Positions 25,670-35,076 of a stretch of 64,000 nucleotides of DNA are shown in pieces. The DNA is taken from assembly GCF_013377255.1 (NCBI RefSeq), contig NZ_CP016614.1:1496501-1560500 (forward strand), in the 5' to 3' direction. This DNA comes from Mannheimia granulomatis. GTDB taxonomy: Bacteria > Pseudomonadota > Gammaproteobacteria > Enterobacterales > Pasteurellaceae. A program made the translations under genes and the position numbers. The notes below the pieces were generated by a model that saw only the letters and a program-made list of their open reading frames with translations, had not been told where the DNA came from and searched no databases. The stretch's first letter is position 1. Each line of letters opens with the position of its first letter.

Positions 25670-28600
25670 TGGCTGAATTGCAAAAAAATAAGAAAAATCA
25701 ACCGCTTGTCAAACTTGAAAACATCACCACAAGCGACTATCGCCGTTTGTCTGCTCGCCTAAAAGGGGCAGAAAATATCAAAAACGAGGCCAACAAGCGG
25801 TCGGTTTTAGCCGAGATTTCGCAAGACCTCGCTACTTGTCAGGATCGCTTTTTCGCACGCACTCAGCACGCTCAAAGCCTCAAAATCGACTACCCTGATC
25901 TTCCTGTCTCCGCCCGCCGTGAAGAAATTTTGAAACTGATTAGCGAAAATCAGGTGGTGGTGATTGCGGGTGAAACCGGCTCGGGTAAAACTACCCAGTT
26001 ACCGAAAATGTGTTTGGAACTCGGGCGTGGGGTGAAAGGCTTGATCGGCCATACCCAGCCCCGCCGAATTGCGGCTCGCTCGGTCGCCACTCGCATTGCC
26101 GAAGAGCTTAAATCCGAACTCGGTGACACGGTCGGTTACAAGGTACGTTTTAACGATCAAGTCGGCGAAAACAGCCTCATCAAACTGATGACGGACGGAA
26201 TTTTGCTCGCCGAAATTCAGCACGACCGCTATTTCAACCAGTACGACACATTGATTATTGACGAAGCCCACGAACGCTCGCTCAATAACGATTTTATCTT
26301 GGGCTATCTCAAACAAATTCTGCACAAACGCCCCGATCTGAAAGTGATCATCACCTCGGCGACCATTGATGTGGAACGCTTCTCCAAACATTTTAATAAC
26401 GCACCGATTATCGAAGTTTCGGGACGGACTTTTCCTGTGGAAGTGCGTTACCGCCCGCCTATTTTTGATGAAAATGGAGAAGAAAAAGATCAAGACCAAC
26501 TGCAAGGGATTTTAAATGCGGTCGATGAGCTGCAAGCGGAAGGACGTGGCGATATTTTAATTTTTATGAACGGTGAGCGAGAAATTCGAGATACCGCCGA
26601 GGCATTGGAAAAACAAGAGCTTCGCTTTACCGAAATTCTTCCACTCTACGCCCGATTATCTGCTGAAGAGCAACAACGTATTTTTAAACCGAGTGGCTTA
26701 AATCGAGTTATTTTAGCAACTAATGTGGCGGAAACCTCACTTACTATTCCTAATATCAAATACGTAATCGACACCGGCACGGCACGCATTTCCCGATACA
26801 GCTACCGCACCAAAGTCCAACGCTTGCCGATTGAGCCGATATCACAAGCCTCGGCAAATCAGCGAAAAGGGCGATGTGGTCGTATTTCCGAAGGTATTTG
26901 TATTCGCCTCTACTCTGAGGAAGATTTTAACAATCGCCCACAATTTACCGATCCGGAAATTCTGCGGACTAACCTTGCCTCTGTTATTTTGCAAATGGCA
27001 TCGCTTGGTCTGTCTGATATTGCCAACTTCCCATTTGTAGACTCGCCTGATGTTCGCCAAGTGCAAGATGGTATTCGCCTATTGGAAGAACTCCAGGCAT
27101 TTCACCATAAGAAAACCAAACACGGTGAGATACGTGAGCTTACAACTATTGGTAAACAACTCGCCCAACTCCCTATCGACCCACGTTTAGGGCGAATGGT
27201 GATCGAGGCCGCCAAAAACGGCAGTTTGCACGAAGTGATGATGATTGTGTCTGCCCTTTCGATTCAAGATCCGAGAGAGCGTCCGCAAGAAAAACATCAA
27301 TCAGCAGATGACAAACATCGCCGTTTCGCCGATAAAGATTCGGATTTCTTGGCATTTGTGAATCTGTGGAAATTTATCCAAACGCAACAAAAAGAGCTGA
27401 CGAAAAACCAGTTCCGCAAGCTCTGCCAAAAGGATTACTTAAATTATCTACGAGTGCGTGAGTGGCAAGATATTTATCACCAACTTCGTCTTGCTGTGCG
27501 TGAAATGGGCTTGCCGATTAATAGCCTAGAGGCAAATTATCAGCAAATTCATACTGCTTTACTTAGCGGGTTGCTTTCCCACATTGGGCTGAAAGACAAT
27601 GAAAAAATGTACTATTTAGGGGCAAGAAACGCCCAATTTTTTATTTTCCCTAATTCGATACTGTTTAAAAAGCAGCCGAAATGGATTGTCGCTTCTGAGC
27701 TAGTTGAAACGACAAAGCTATGGGCAAGAACCGTTGCCAAAATCGAACCTGAATGGATTGAACCTTTGGCCCAACATTTAGTAAAAAGTAGTTACAGCGA
27801 GCCGCACTGGTCGAAATCCAAAGGCTCAGTGATGGCGTATGAAAAGGTGTCGCTCTATGGCTTGCCGATTGTGGCAAATCGTCCTGTAAATTATGGGACT
27901 ATCGCTCCTGAAACCTGCCGTGAAATTTTTATCCGCTCGGCTATGGTGGAAGGTGATTGGCACAATAATTACAAATTTTTTAAAGAAAATAACCGCTTGA
28001 TCAAGGAAGTAGAAGACTTAGAGCATAAATCCCGCCGCCGTGATATTTTGGTTGACGAGCAAGTGCTGTTTGATTTCTACGACCAACGTGTCGGCACAGA
28101 AGTAGTGTCAAGCAAACATTTTGACAGTTGGTGGAAACAGGCGAGCAAGCAAAATCCGGAATTGCTTAACTTTGAAAAATCGTTCTTAATTAATGAAGAG
28201 GCAAACAAAGTCAGTGAGCTGGATTTCCCGAATTTCTGGCATCAAGGCCAGCTTAAGCTGAAATTAACGTACCAATTTGAAATCGGCAAAGAGCATGATG
28301 GTGTCACAGTACATATTCCGCTGCCGTTATTAAACCAAATTGAACCGGAGGGCTTTGATTGGCAAATTCCCGGATTACGACACGAATTAGTGGTTTCCTT
28401 GATTAAATCCTTGCCAAAAGCCGCTCGCCGTAATTTTGTGCCGGCACCAAATTATGCAGACGCCTTTTTAGCGAAAGCCGAGCCGTTCGCTAAGCCGTTG
28501 CTGGAAAGTTTAACCTATGAGTTAAGACGAATGACGGGTGTGACGGTGGAATCCGAACTTTGGGATCTCAGCCAACTACCGGCTCATTTACGAATGACTT

Positions 28601-29583
28601 TCCGGGTGATTGATGAAAAAGGCAAGAAAATTGCCGAAAGTGAGAACTTAGATGAGTTGAAGTTTTCGTTAAAAGACCAAGTGCAAAATACGCTTTCAAA
28701 CATTGCTGATGACGGCATTGAGCAAAGTGGCATCCACGTTTGGAGCTTTGCCGAACTGCCACAGTTCTACGAGCAGAAAAAACAGCATTTTAGTGTTAAA
28801 GCCTACCCTGCGATTGTGGATGAAAAAGAGTCTGTCGGCATTAAATTGTTTGAAACCGAGTTCGAACAAGCACGTGCAATGCAAGCCGGCTTACGTCGTT
28901 TGTTGCTGTTAAATGTGCCTTCACCAATTAAATATCTGCACGAAAAACTGCCGAATAAAGCGAAACTCGGCTTGTATTTCGCCCCGTTCGGCAAGGTGTT
29001 GGACTTAATTGATGACTGTATTGCCTGTGCGGTGGATAAATTAGTGGAAGAATTTGGTGGCTTTGTATGGAATGAGGAAAAATTCCAAGCGTTACACGAA
29101 TTTGTGCGGGCAAACCTAAATGATACAACGGCTGAAATAGCGTTACAGGTTGAAAAATGTCTGACTCTCGCCTTTGAAATTAACAAGCGAATGAAAGGCA
29201 AAATGGATTTTACGATGGCGTTTGCTCTCTCAGATATTAAAGCTCAAATTCAAGGGCTAATTTACCCCGATTTTGTCACTAAAACCGGTCATCAACGCTT
29301 GGGTGATTTATATCGTTACCTTAGTGCCATTGATAAACGTTTGGATAAACTCGGTACCGACACTAACACCGATAGAGCTAAAATGCTCAGAATAGAGCAA
29401 ATGCAAAATGCTTATAAGCAACTATTAGCAAAACTGCCAAAATCTAAAGCAATTCCAGATGAAATATTAGAAATTCGTTACATGATTGAAGAACTGAGAG
29501 TGAGCCTATTTGCCCAGCAAATCGGCACCAAATATCCTATTTCCGATAAGCGGATTTTGAATGTCATTTCTGCAATAAATTAA
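25669..29583 (+). CDS. hrpA: ATP-dependent RNA helicase HrpA (DEAH box)
   Basis: DEAH/RHA-type helicase, implicated in rescue of stalled or collided ribosomes in E. coli. Motif I is GETGSGKTTQ (near residue 103), motif Ia TQPRRIAARSVA, motif II DEAH, motif III SATI, and motif VI QRKGRCGR. Helicase-associated and OB-like domains and a long C-terminal DUF3418 region complete 1304 residues, near E. coli HrpA (1300). I start at the ATG at 25669 that overlaps the upstream stop; the same frame stays open further upstream but only across the DUF441 gene. Two uptake words lie early in the gene (about 25697 and 25795). Confidence 0.95.
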   Translation: MAELQKNKKNQPLVKLENITTSDYRRLSARLKGAENIKNEANKRSVLAEISQDLATCQDRFFARTQHAQSLKIDYPDLPVSARREEILKLISENQVVVIAGETGSGKTTQLPKMCLELGRGVKGLIGHTQPRRIAARSVATRIAEELKSELGDTVGYKVRFNDQVGENSLIKLMTDGILLAEIQHDRYFNQYDTLIIDEAHERSLNNDFILGYLKQILHKRPDLKVIITSATIDVERFSKHFNNAPIIEVSGRTFPVEVRYRPPIFDENGEEKDQDQLQGILNAVDELQAEGRGDILIFMNGEREIRDTAEALEKQELRFTEILPLYARLSAEEQQRIFKPSGLNRVILATNVAETSLTIPNIKYVIDTGTARISRYSYRTKVQRLPIEPISQASANQRKGRCGRISEGICIRLYSEEDFNNRPQFTDPEILRTNLASVILQMASLGLSDIANFPFVDSPDVRQVQDGIRLLEELQAFHHKKTKHGEIRELTTIGKQLAQLPIDPRLGRMVIEAAKNGSLHEVMMIVSALSIQDPRERPQEKHQSADDKHRRFADKDSDFLAFVNLWKFIQTQQKELTKNQFRKLCQKDYLNYLRVREWQDIYHQLRLAVREMGLPINSLEANYQQIHTALLSGLLSHIGLKDNEKMYYLGARNAQFFIFPNSILFKKQPKWIVASELVETTKLWARTVAKIEPEWIEPLAQHLVKSSYSEPHWSKSKGSVMAYEKVSLYGLPIVANRPVNYGTIAPETCREIFIRSAMVEGDWHNNYKFFKENNRLIKEVEDLEHKSRRRDILVDEQVLFDFYDQRVGTEVVSSKHFDSWWKQASKQNPELLNFEKSFLINEEANKVSELDFPNFWHQGQLKLKLTYQFEIGKEHDGVTVHIPLPLLNQIEPEGFDWQIPGLRHELVVSLIKSLPKAARRNFVPAPNYADAFLAKAEPFAKPLLESLTYELRRMTGVTVESELWDLSQLPAHLRMTFRVIDEKGKKIAESENLDELKFSLKDQVQNTLSNIADDGIEQSGIHVWSFAELPQFYEQKKQHFSVKAYPAIVDEKESVGIKLFETEFEQARAMQAGLRRLLLLNVPSPIKYLHEKLPNKAKLGLYFAPFGKVLDLIDDCIACAVDKLVEEFGGFVWNEEKFQALHEFVRANLNDTTAEIALQVEKCLTLAFEINKRMKGKMDFTMAFALSDIKAQIQGLIYPDFVTKTGHQRLGDLYRYLSAIDKRLDKLGTDTNTDRAKMLRIEQMQNAYKQLLAKLPKSKAIPDEILEIRYMIEELRVSLFAQQIGTKYPISDKRILNVISAIN

Positions 29584-29597
29584 CATTCCTATAGCAT

Positions 29598-29642
29598 ACA
29601 AGCGGTCAGATTTGCAAAAAATATTGCAAATCTGACCGCTTG
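29598..29642 (+). terminator. Inverted uptake-sequence pair after hrpA
   Basis: ACAAGCGGTCAGATTTGCA has a near-perfect inverse partner TGCAAATCTGACCGCTTG across a short A/T loop, 14 bases after the hrpA stop. Confidence 0.85.
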
Positions 29643-29737
29643 GATCTCTTACCTTATATCAAGCATCCCACATAAATTCTTTCACTCTCAAAATATAAGT
29701 TTAATTATCCATAAAAAACTTGAGGTAAATCAAAAAA

Positions 29738-29777
29738 GATGAGAACTATTTGCAATAATAGACATCATAGGTATAAT
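29738..29777 (+). promoter_or_regulatory. Promoter of the autotransporter gene with overlapping Fur-box candidate
   Basis: TTTGCA (29749-29754), 17-base spacer, perfect TATAAT (29772-29777). The -35 is covered by TGAGAACTATTTGCA (29740-29754), which fits the 7-1-7 Fur pattern TGATAATNATTATCA at 10 of 14 defined positions. Repressor bound there would block RNA polymerase. Confidence 0.55.
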
Positions 29778-29804
29778 CCCATTTTTTTTATAAGGAGACT
29801 ATAA

Positions 29805-32603
29805 ATGCTTGAAAAATATTATTTTAATAAAAGCTGTATTGCAATCGCCATTTCTACTTTCTTATCTACTAGCGTAGCCTACGCAGACTCTTTGGAATCG
29901 CCTCATTCAGGCATTAAGCTTTCGGATGAGATCAGTTCTAAATATAGTGGTAAGGGAGTGAAATTAGGTGTACTAGATGGCGGGTTTGTTGTTCAACATC
30001 CACTGAATTCATCAAAACTTCACCCATCTAGTTTTAAACTAACTTCACCAGATGGAAAAGTGCTAACCTATGATCCGAGTTACTTGCAATTTGAAGTAAA
30101 ACCCGTCGAACAGAATGGAAAAAAAGGTCTAACAGCTCTATTTGAAACTCATGGCTTAGGGGTATCCGGCGTTATTTCAGCGAAAGCTTCCAAAAAAGAT
30201 GGCTTTAAAGGTGGTGTAGCTAAAGATGCTGAGATTCACATTGCAACAAATACTCCAAACCGAAGCTTAGCTGAATTAATTGCTGAAGCACAGCAATCAG
30301 AAAGTGAGGACGAAGGTCAGGGGGATTCAAAAAACCAAAAACCTAATTTTGATGAGCTTGCCAAAGATGATTTATTACTCACTAAAGAAAAAAGGCTCTC
30401 ATTTGAACGCTTAGAGTGGGCAACCGCTTTAAATAAGCTTGTCGAACGAAATCTATTCTCCATTAATAATAGTTGGAATCTTGATCCTATCAGCGATAAT
30501 ATTGCCGATTTCGATAAACTTTATCATTCTCTATCAACAGATAAACAAAATTCACTGCTTCAAGCAGTCTTAAATGCCAAAAGGAAAAATACGTTATTAG
30601 TCTTTGCGGCAGGAAATGAGAGTAAAAAGCAAGTTGGTGTGATGGCAATGTTACCTCGTTACCTACCCGAACTGGAAAAACACTACCTATCAGTTGTGGC
30701 TGTAGATAATAAAAATAATCTCACGAAATACTCTAACCATTGTGGTGTAAGTAAAAATTGGTGCGTTGCCGCCCCCGGAGATCTTGCGGTCCTCAATGCC
30801 GTTCCAGATAGTAAACTTAAACCGCAATATAATCTTGCTAAAGAACAAGGAACATCCCTTGCCGCACCTGTAGTTACAGGAGCTTTAGCTATCTTAAAAG
30901 AACGTTTTAACTATCTAGCCCCAACGCAAATTCGTGATACTTTATTAACCACTGCAACCGATCTTGGTGAAAAAGGGGTAGATGATAAATATGGCTGGGG
31001 AGTGATTAATATAGCCAAGGCGATTAATGGCCCGAGTCAATTTTTAAATGATGAAACGGTTAATGTGACACGAGATGATCGCTGGAAAAATGATTTCTCA
31101 AGTAAATTTAAATTTACCAAGCAAGGTGAAAAATCATTAGATTTAGCCGGTAAAAATAATATTGCCCGAATTGATGTTGAACAAGGCAGACTCAACTTAA
31201 GCGGAATTACTCAATCCAAACAAGTGAAAAATAATGCCCATTTAGGTGTAAATCAAACTGAAATTAGGCAAGGTTATATGGCTACTGAAAATAGCCAATT
31301 AACCTTATTGGATAGTAATGGTTTAATTGGTAAAGATAAAGCAATTATTCAGCTAAATGGTTCGTTAAAAATTGCTGATAAATTAACGGAAAATAGTAAA
31401 CAAGGTAGTATTTCAGCTACTGTTGTAAAACTTCATGATAAGGCGAGCTATCAAGGTGGGTTCACAAAACTAATTGATAATAAAAATTTAGCCAATAAAG
31501 GCTTAATGCAAGATCTCTATTTTAAACAGTCTGAAATTATTGCGAAAGTCAATTCAAATAAAGCCTTTACTGATCCTAATGCCAGTGATAATGCCAAGTC
31601 TGGACTGAGCCTATTAAATCAACTTAGAACCAGCTCATTTGCATATCGTCAGGGGGTATATAATGACTGGCTACAATCTGCATTAGAGCAAAAGAAATTA
31701 GGTCAGCTACATTATGCGGTTTCTAATCATATTTATGCTGATGCTTTAGCATTATTGCGTCATCAAAATGCAAAACAACTTAGCCATGTTCAGCATAATT
31801 TATTTACTGCAGCCTATTCACCACAAAAAACGTCAGTTTGGCTTGAGCATAGTGGCCAAAAACATTCTAAAGTGGCAATTAAACAGAACTCATCTACTCT
31901 CGGTTTGAGCCATAAGTTCAATGATAACGCATTATTGAGTGCAACATTAATGCGAAAAAATCATCATATGGACAAAGATTTTGCTCATGCAGACCTAAAA
32001 CAGACAAGCTTAAATATTGGATTACGTTATCCTTTAGCCGATCATTGGTTTAGTGAGTTAGCACTGCAATTTGGGCAGCAGAAATACAACCAACGCCGTT
32101 GGTACAAAAAATCTCAGCTCGGTCAGGCTCAAAACAAAGGGCATCATATGGGGGGAGAAATTCGTGTCGGTTATCAATTTATGCCTCAAACTTGGATAAT
32201 TGAACCAAGCCTAGGGGTTCAGTTCATTCAAACGAGAATGAAAGCTCTCAATGAAAAAGGCGAACTTGCAACAAATACCGCAGCTCTTCGCTATAACGAT
32301 ATTAATCTCACACCGAGTGTGAAATTAAAATACACCGTTAAATTTGAGCAAGGCAGTATTTCGCCTTATGTTGGTTTGAACTACTTACATCGAGTAAAAG
32401 GAAAAGAAAGTAAAATTACCAGTCAACTCAATGGCTACCCATTACAAAGCTATGCGACACAAAAACGTAACCATGCTTTAAATCTTGAAGCCGGCATGCA
32501 GTTCCAATATAAAAATTGGTTCGTTTCTGCGAATGTTGATTATGATCGCATAAAATCAACGAATGCTTTTGGTTGGAAAACCAATATCGGCTTAACTTTC
32601 TAA
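29805..32603 (+). CDS. ssa1: Subtilisin-like serine protease autotransporter, Ssa1-type
   Basis: A surface-exposed or released S8 protease secreted by the type Va route. Signal peptide to about Ala27 (VAYA-DS). The passenger begins with the catalytic triad D58 (GVLDGG), H116 (ETHGLGVSG) and S351 (GTSLAAPVV), with the oxyanion N271 (FAAGNES). An acidic insert lies near 164-182. A linker and a roughly 270-residue beta-barrel domain follow, from about residue 660, ending in the final Phe of NIGLTF expected for Bam recognition. 932 residues, the length I recall for M. haemolytica serotype-specific antigen 1. ATG follows AAGGAG. Followed by a VirK-family gene. Identity with Ssa1 is from memory, but the protease-autotransporter call is firm. 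Confidence 0.9.
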   Translation: MLEKYYFNKSCIAIAISTFLSTSVAYADSLESPHSGIKLSDEISSKYSGKGVKLGVLDGGFVVQHPLNSSKLHPSSFKLTSPDGKVLTYDPSYLQFEVKPVEQNGKKGLTALFETHGLGVSGVISAKASKKDGFKGGVAKDAEIHIATNTPNRSLAELIAEAQQSESEDEGQGDSKNQKPNFDELAKDDLLLTKEKRLSFERLEWATALNKLVERNLFSINNSWNLDPISDNIADFDKLYHSLSTDKQNSLLQAVLNAKRKNTLLVFAAGNESKKQVGVMAMLPRYLPELEKHYLSVVAVDNKNNLTKYSNHCGVSKNWCVAAPGDLAVLNAVPDSKLKPQYNLAKEQGTSLAAPVVTGALAILKERFNYLAPTQIRDTLLTTATDLGEKGVDDKYGWGVINIAKAINGPSQFLNDETVNVTRDDRWKNDFSSKFKFTKQGEKSLDLAGKNNIARIDVEQGRLNLSGITQSKQVKNNAHLGVNQTEIRQGYMATENSQLTLLDSNGLIGKDKAIIQLNGSLKIADKLTENSKQGSISATVVKLHDKASYQGGFTKLIDNKNLANKGLMQDLYFKQSEIIAKVNSNKAFTDPNASDNAKSGLSLLNQLRTSSFAYRQGVYNDWLQSALEQKKLGQLHYAVSNHIYADALALLRHQNAKQLSHVQHNLFTAAYSPQKTSVWLEHSGQKHSKVAIKQNSSTLGLSHKFNDNALLSATLMRKNHHMDKDFAHADLKQTSLNIGLRYPLADHWFSELALQFGQQKYNQRRWYKKSQLGQAQNKGHHMGGEIRVGYQFMPQTWIIEPSLGVQFIQTRMKALNEKGELATNTAALRYNDINLTPSVKLKYTVKFEQGSISPYVGLNYLHRVKGKESKITSQLNGYPLQSYATQKRNHALNLEAGMQFQYKNWFVSANVDYDRIKSTNAFGWKTNIGLTF

Positions 32604-32626
32604 CTAATTATTCCAAACCTAAAAGT

Positions 32627-32660
32627 GGCACAGGCTTGCTTTGCTTGTGCCTATATCCTT
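32627..32660 (+). terminator. Probable terminator after the autotransporter gene
   Basis: GGCACAGGC and GCTTGTGCC pair with one mismatch, then TATATCCTTTT. It is imperfect, so read-through into the next gene is possible. Confidence 0.55.
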
Positions 32661-32697
32661 TTAACTCTAATTATAGTATTTACATTCAAACAATCTT

Positions 32698-33567
32698 ATG
32701 AAGAAATTATTTCATTTCCCCAAATTTACTGAAACATTTCCAAATGAAAAAAGACCATCTAAGCTACTAAGAGAATATTTTCGTTACAGCTTCCGCAAGG
32801 TATGGTGTTCAACCCAATGTATTCAATTGACAAATTACTTAAACAATTCGCCTTTATGGGCAAAATTATTTAATCAAAACTTATATAGGGTTAATACACT
32901 TTTAGATACTTACTGTGATAAAACTTTTAATAAAAAACAAAGATTAAAAGCTATCAAAGAAAACTTTACGCGTTTTGAAAATTTATTCAGAATAAATTTT
33001 TGCAATCAACTTGTAACACAGCAAGAGGTTTGTATTGCCAAATTAAGTGATGAACTGAATTTATATCTTAGCATTAATCAAATCGATCCCCTGGAAGGTT
33101 TCTTTTCATTAAATATTAGAAATAATCAAAAAGAGCATATCTACGATGCTTCTTTTACCTTATTAGAGGCAAATAAAATTCTAATTTCCTCAATACAAGG
33201 ACCTAACAGTAAATCTGCACAGGATCTTATAAAATCAGCTACTAAACAACTATATGGTATTCGCCCTATGTTTATGCTGATTTATATATTTAAATTAATT
33301 GCTGAGAAATTTAATTTAGAATTACTCGGAATCCCTCATAAAAGACAAGCAAAATACCGTTGGAATGACCATTCCAGATTATTATTCAATTACGATATTT
33401 TTTGGCGAGAGAATAATGCTATTCTTATAAAAAATGATTATTGGTTATTGAATAATAATATTGAGAGAAAACCATTAAATATCATACCGAGCAAAAAACG
33501 TTCTATGTATAAGAAACGTTACCAATTGCTCGATGATATTAAAGAAAAAATAAATTTAATGTTTTAA
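32698..33567 (+). CDS. VirK/YbjX (DUF535) family protein
   Basis: Member of the DUF535 family, whose named member Shigella VirK is needed for proper expression or surface display of the autotransporter IcsA. Family segments are visible: LREYFRYSFRKVWC near the start, GFFSLNIRNN, IYDASFTLLE, and the core ISSIQGPNS...TKQLYGIRPMFML, followed by LLGIPHKRQAKYRWNDHSRLLFNYD. 289 residues, no signal peptide and no clear membrane segment. A/T-rich, with no obvious ribosome site. It lies 94 bases downstream of the autotransporter gene, which suggests a helper role in its display; that is inference. Confidence 0.85.
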   Translation: MKKLFHFPKFTETFPNEKRPSKLLREYFRYSFRKVWCSTQCIQLTNYLNNSPLWAKLFNQNLYRVNTLLDTYCDKTFNKKQRLKAIKENFTRFENLFRINFCNQLVTQQEVCIAKLSDELNLYLSINQIDPLEGFFSLNIRNNQKEHIYDASFTLLEANKILISSIQGPNSKSAQDLIKSATKQLYGIRPMFMLIYIFKLIAEKFNLELLGIPHKRQAKYRWNDHSRLLFNYDIFWRENNAILIKNDYWLLNNNIERKPLNIIPSKKRSMYKKRYQLLDDIKEKINLMF

Positions 33568-33605
33568 TTAATATACACATAATAATCTAGACAAATTTAT
33601 TTCTC

Positions 33606-33649
33606 TTACGTAAAAGACCAATCTTTTATTAGATTGGTCTTTTACGTAA
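33606..33649. terminator. Bidirectional terminator between VirK-like gene and ung
   Basis: A perfect 19-base stem (33606-33624 with 33631-33649, core AAAAGACCAATCT) and a six-base loop; T runs occur on both strands. Genes on either side converge on it. Confidence 0.92.
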
Positions 33650-33668
33650 ATATTATGCAATACTGTTA

Positions 33669-34346
33669 TTAATAATCTATTTCTAGCCGTAATTGCCAAT
33701 TAATCGGAGCTATTCCTTTCGAAAGCAAATATCTATTGGTTTTTGAAAAATGCTTACATCCAAAAAATCCACGATAAGCAGAAAGTGGCGATGGATGAGG
33801 ACAAGTCAGAACCAAGTGACGGTTACGGTCAATAAACTGCCCTTTTCTCTGAGCATGGCTTCCCCAAAGCAAGAAAACTAAATTTTCACGGTAAGTATTT
33901 AACTGTGCGATCACTTTATCGGTAAAAATTTCCCAACCAATTTGAGCATGAGAGTTAGCTCTGCTTTGTTCAACTGTTAATACCGTATTCAACATAAACA
34001 CGCCTTGTTTTGCCCAATCAACTAGATAACCATGTTGAGGAATTTGAAATCCTTCAATATCATCAGATAGTTCTTTATACATATTGAGCAAAGAAGGAGG
34101 GGGAGCAATAGGCGGTTTTACTGAAAAAGCCAAACCATGAGCTTGATTCGGCCCATGGTAAGGATCTTGCCCAAGAATAACTACTTTCACCTCGCTAAAT
34201 TCTGTCAAAGCAAAAGCACTAAATACCTCATTTTGAGGCGGATAAATGACCTTACCTGCTAACCGTTCATTATGCACATATTGCAAAATATGCTGAAAAT
34301 AACTTTTTTGTTTTTCTTCGCCTAAAGCTTCTGTCCAAGTTTTCAT
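33669..34346 (-). CDS. ung: Uracil-DNA glycosylase
   Basis: Family 1 glycosylase that removes uracil from DNA at the start of base-excision repair. The water-activating motif is GQDPYHG with D61, the uracil pocket follows at GLAFSV, and the closing motif is HPSPLSAYRGFFGCKHF with H184. Length (225) is typical. The partner AP endonuclease nfo lies 2 kb away on the same strand but in a separate unit. Confidence 0.97.
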   Translation of the reverse strand: MKTWTEALGEEKQKSYFQHILQYVHNERLAGKVIYPPQNEVFSAFALTEFSEVKVVILGQDPYHGPNQAHGLAFSVKPPIAPPPSLLNMYKELSDDIEGFQIPQHGYLVDWAKQGVFMLNTVLTVEQSRANSHAQIGWEIFTDKVIAQLNTYRENLVFLLWGSHAQRKGQFIDRNRHLVLTCPHPSPLSAYRGFFGCKHFSKTNRYLLSKGIAPINWQLRLEIDY

Positions 34347-34519
34347 AACAACACCCTAAATGACTACTTTTTAATCAATTAATATATTTATCTTCAAATT
34401 TGGTTAAATTTTTATCGCTTTTTATCTCAAAAAGGGTAAAATAGCTTCAAATAAATTTGAATATTTAAAATTTTTTTGTAATTTTCACTTTAACTGCTAT
34501 TTTATTAGGAGAAATTAAA

Positions 34520-34903
34520 ATGATCAAAGGTGTACAAATCACTGAGTCAGCAAACAGCAACTTATTGAATTCATTCTGGTTATTAGATGAAGCTAAAAAC
34601 GAAGCTCGCTGCCTAGCTGCTAAAGCAGGTTACCAAGAAGATCAAATTGTTGCAATCAGTGACTTAGGTCAAATTGCATATCGTGAAGTACCGGTTAATG
34701 TTGCACCAACTATTAAAGTTGAAGGTGGTCAGCACTTAAACGTAAATGTTTTACGCCGTGAAACATTGGAAGATGCAATCAAAAACCCAGAGAAATATCC
34801 TCAATTAACAATCCGTGTTTCTGGCTATGCAGTTCGTTTTAACTCATTGACCCCAGAGCAACAACGTGATGTTATTACTCGCACATTTACAGAAAGCTTA
34901 TAA
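34520..34903 (+). CDS. grcA: Autonomous glycyl radical cofactor GrcA (YfiD)
   Basis: A small spare-part protein that restores pyruvate formate-lyase whose glycyl-radical loop has been cut by oxygen. The C-terminal RVSGYAVRF carries the radical glycine G102, followed by LTPEQQRDVITRTFTESL as in PflB. 127 residues, normal. ATG follows TAGGAG. In E. coli it is induced by FNR/ArcA and acid; I found no convincing FNR site, only a TTCAAAtaaaTTTGAA palindrome near 34447. Confidence 0.96.
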   Translation: MIKGVQITESANSNLLNSFWLLDEAKNEARCLAAKAGYQEDQIVAISDLGQIAYREVPVNVAPTIKVEGGQHLNVNVLRRETLEDAIKNPEKYPQLTIRVSGYAVRFNSLTPEQQRDVITRTFTESL

Positions 34904-34923
34904 TATCAGCTTTTAGCAATAAG

Positions 34924-34947
34924 AAGCACCCTAGTGGTGCTTTTTTA
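34924..34947 (+). terminator. Terminator after grcA
   Basis: AAGCACC and GGTGCTT with a five-base loop, followed by TTTTATT, 20 bases after the grcA stop. A lone uptake word (34965-34974) lies just beyond. Confidence 0.9.
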
Positions 34948-35014
34948 TTCTCTCTAATTAACCTACAAGCGGTCAAAATACTGGTTAAATTTACAAAAAA
35001 TTTTGCTCAAACTA

Positions 35015-35042
35015 TTGACACTGGTATTTTACCCAGTAAAAT
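35015..35042 (+). promoter_or_regulatory. SOS-type promoter: LexA box filling the spacer
   Basis: TTGACA (35015-35020), then exactly CTG-N10-CAG (CTGGTATTTTACCCAG, 35021-35036), then TAAAAT (35037-35042). The operator occupies the whole 16-base spacer. A second, imperfect box CTGTATAAAAACACAT follows at 35046-35061. A 10-base inverted repeat (35023-35032 with 35036-35045) overlaps the box. Confidence 0.8.
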
Positions 35043-35076
35043 ACCCTGTATAAAAACACATATTGAGGATTTTACC

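Noticed and set aside
25999..26505. 168-codon frame antisense to hrpA
   Set aside because: Lies wholly over the conserved helicase motifs of hrpA; its sequence is explained by the codon constraints of the sense strand.
34440..34480. TTCAAAtaaaTTTGAA as an FNR site for grcA
   Set aside because: It lacks the TTGAT/ATCAA core; in such A/T-rich DNA this palindrome is likely by chance.
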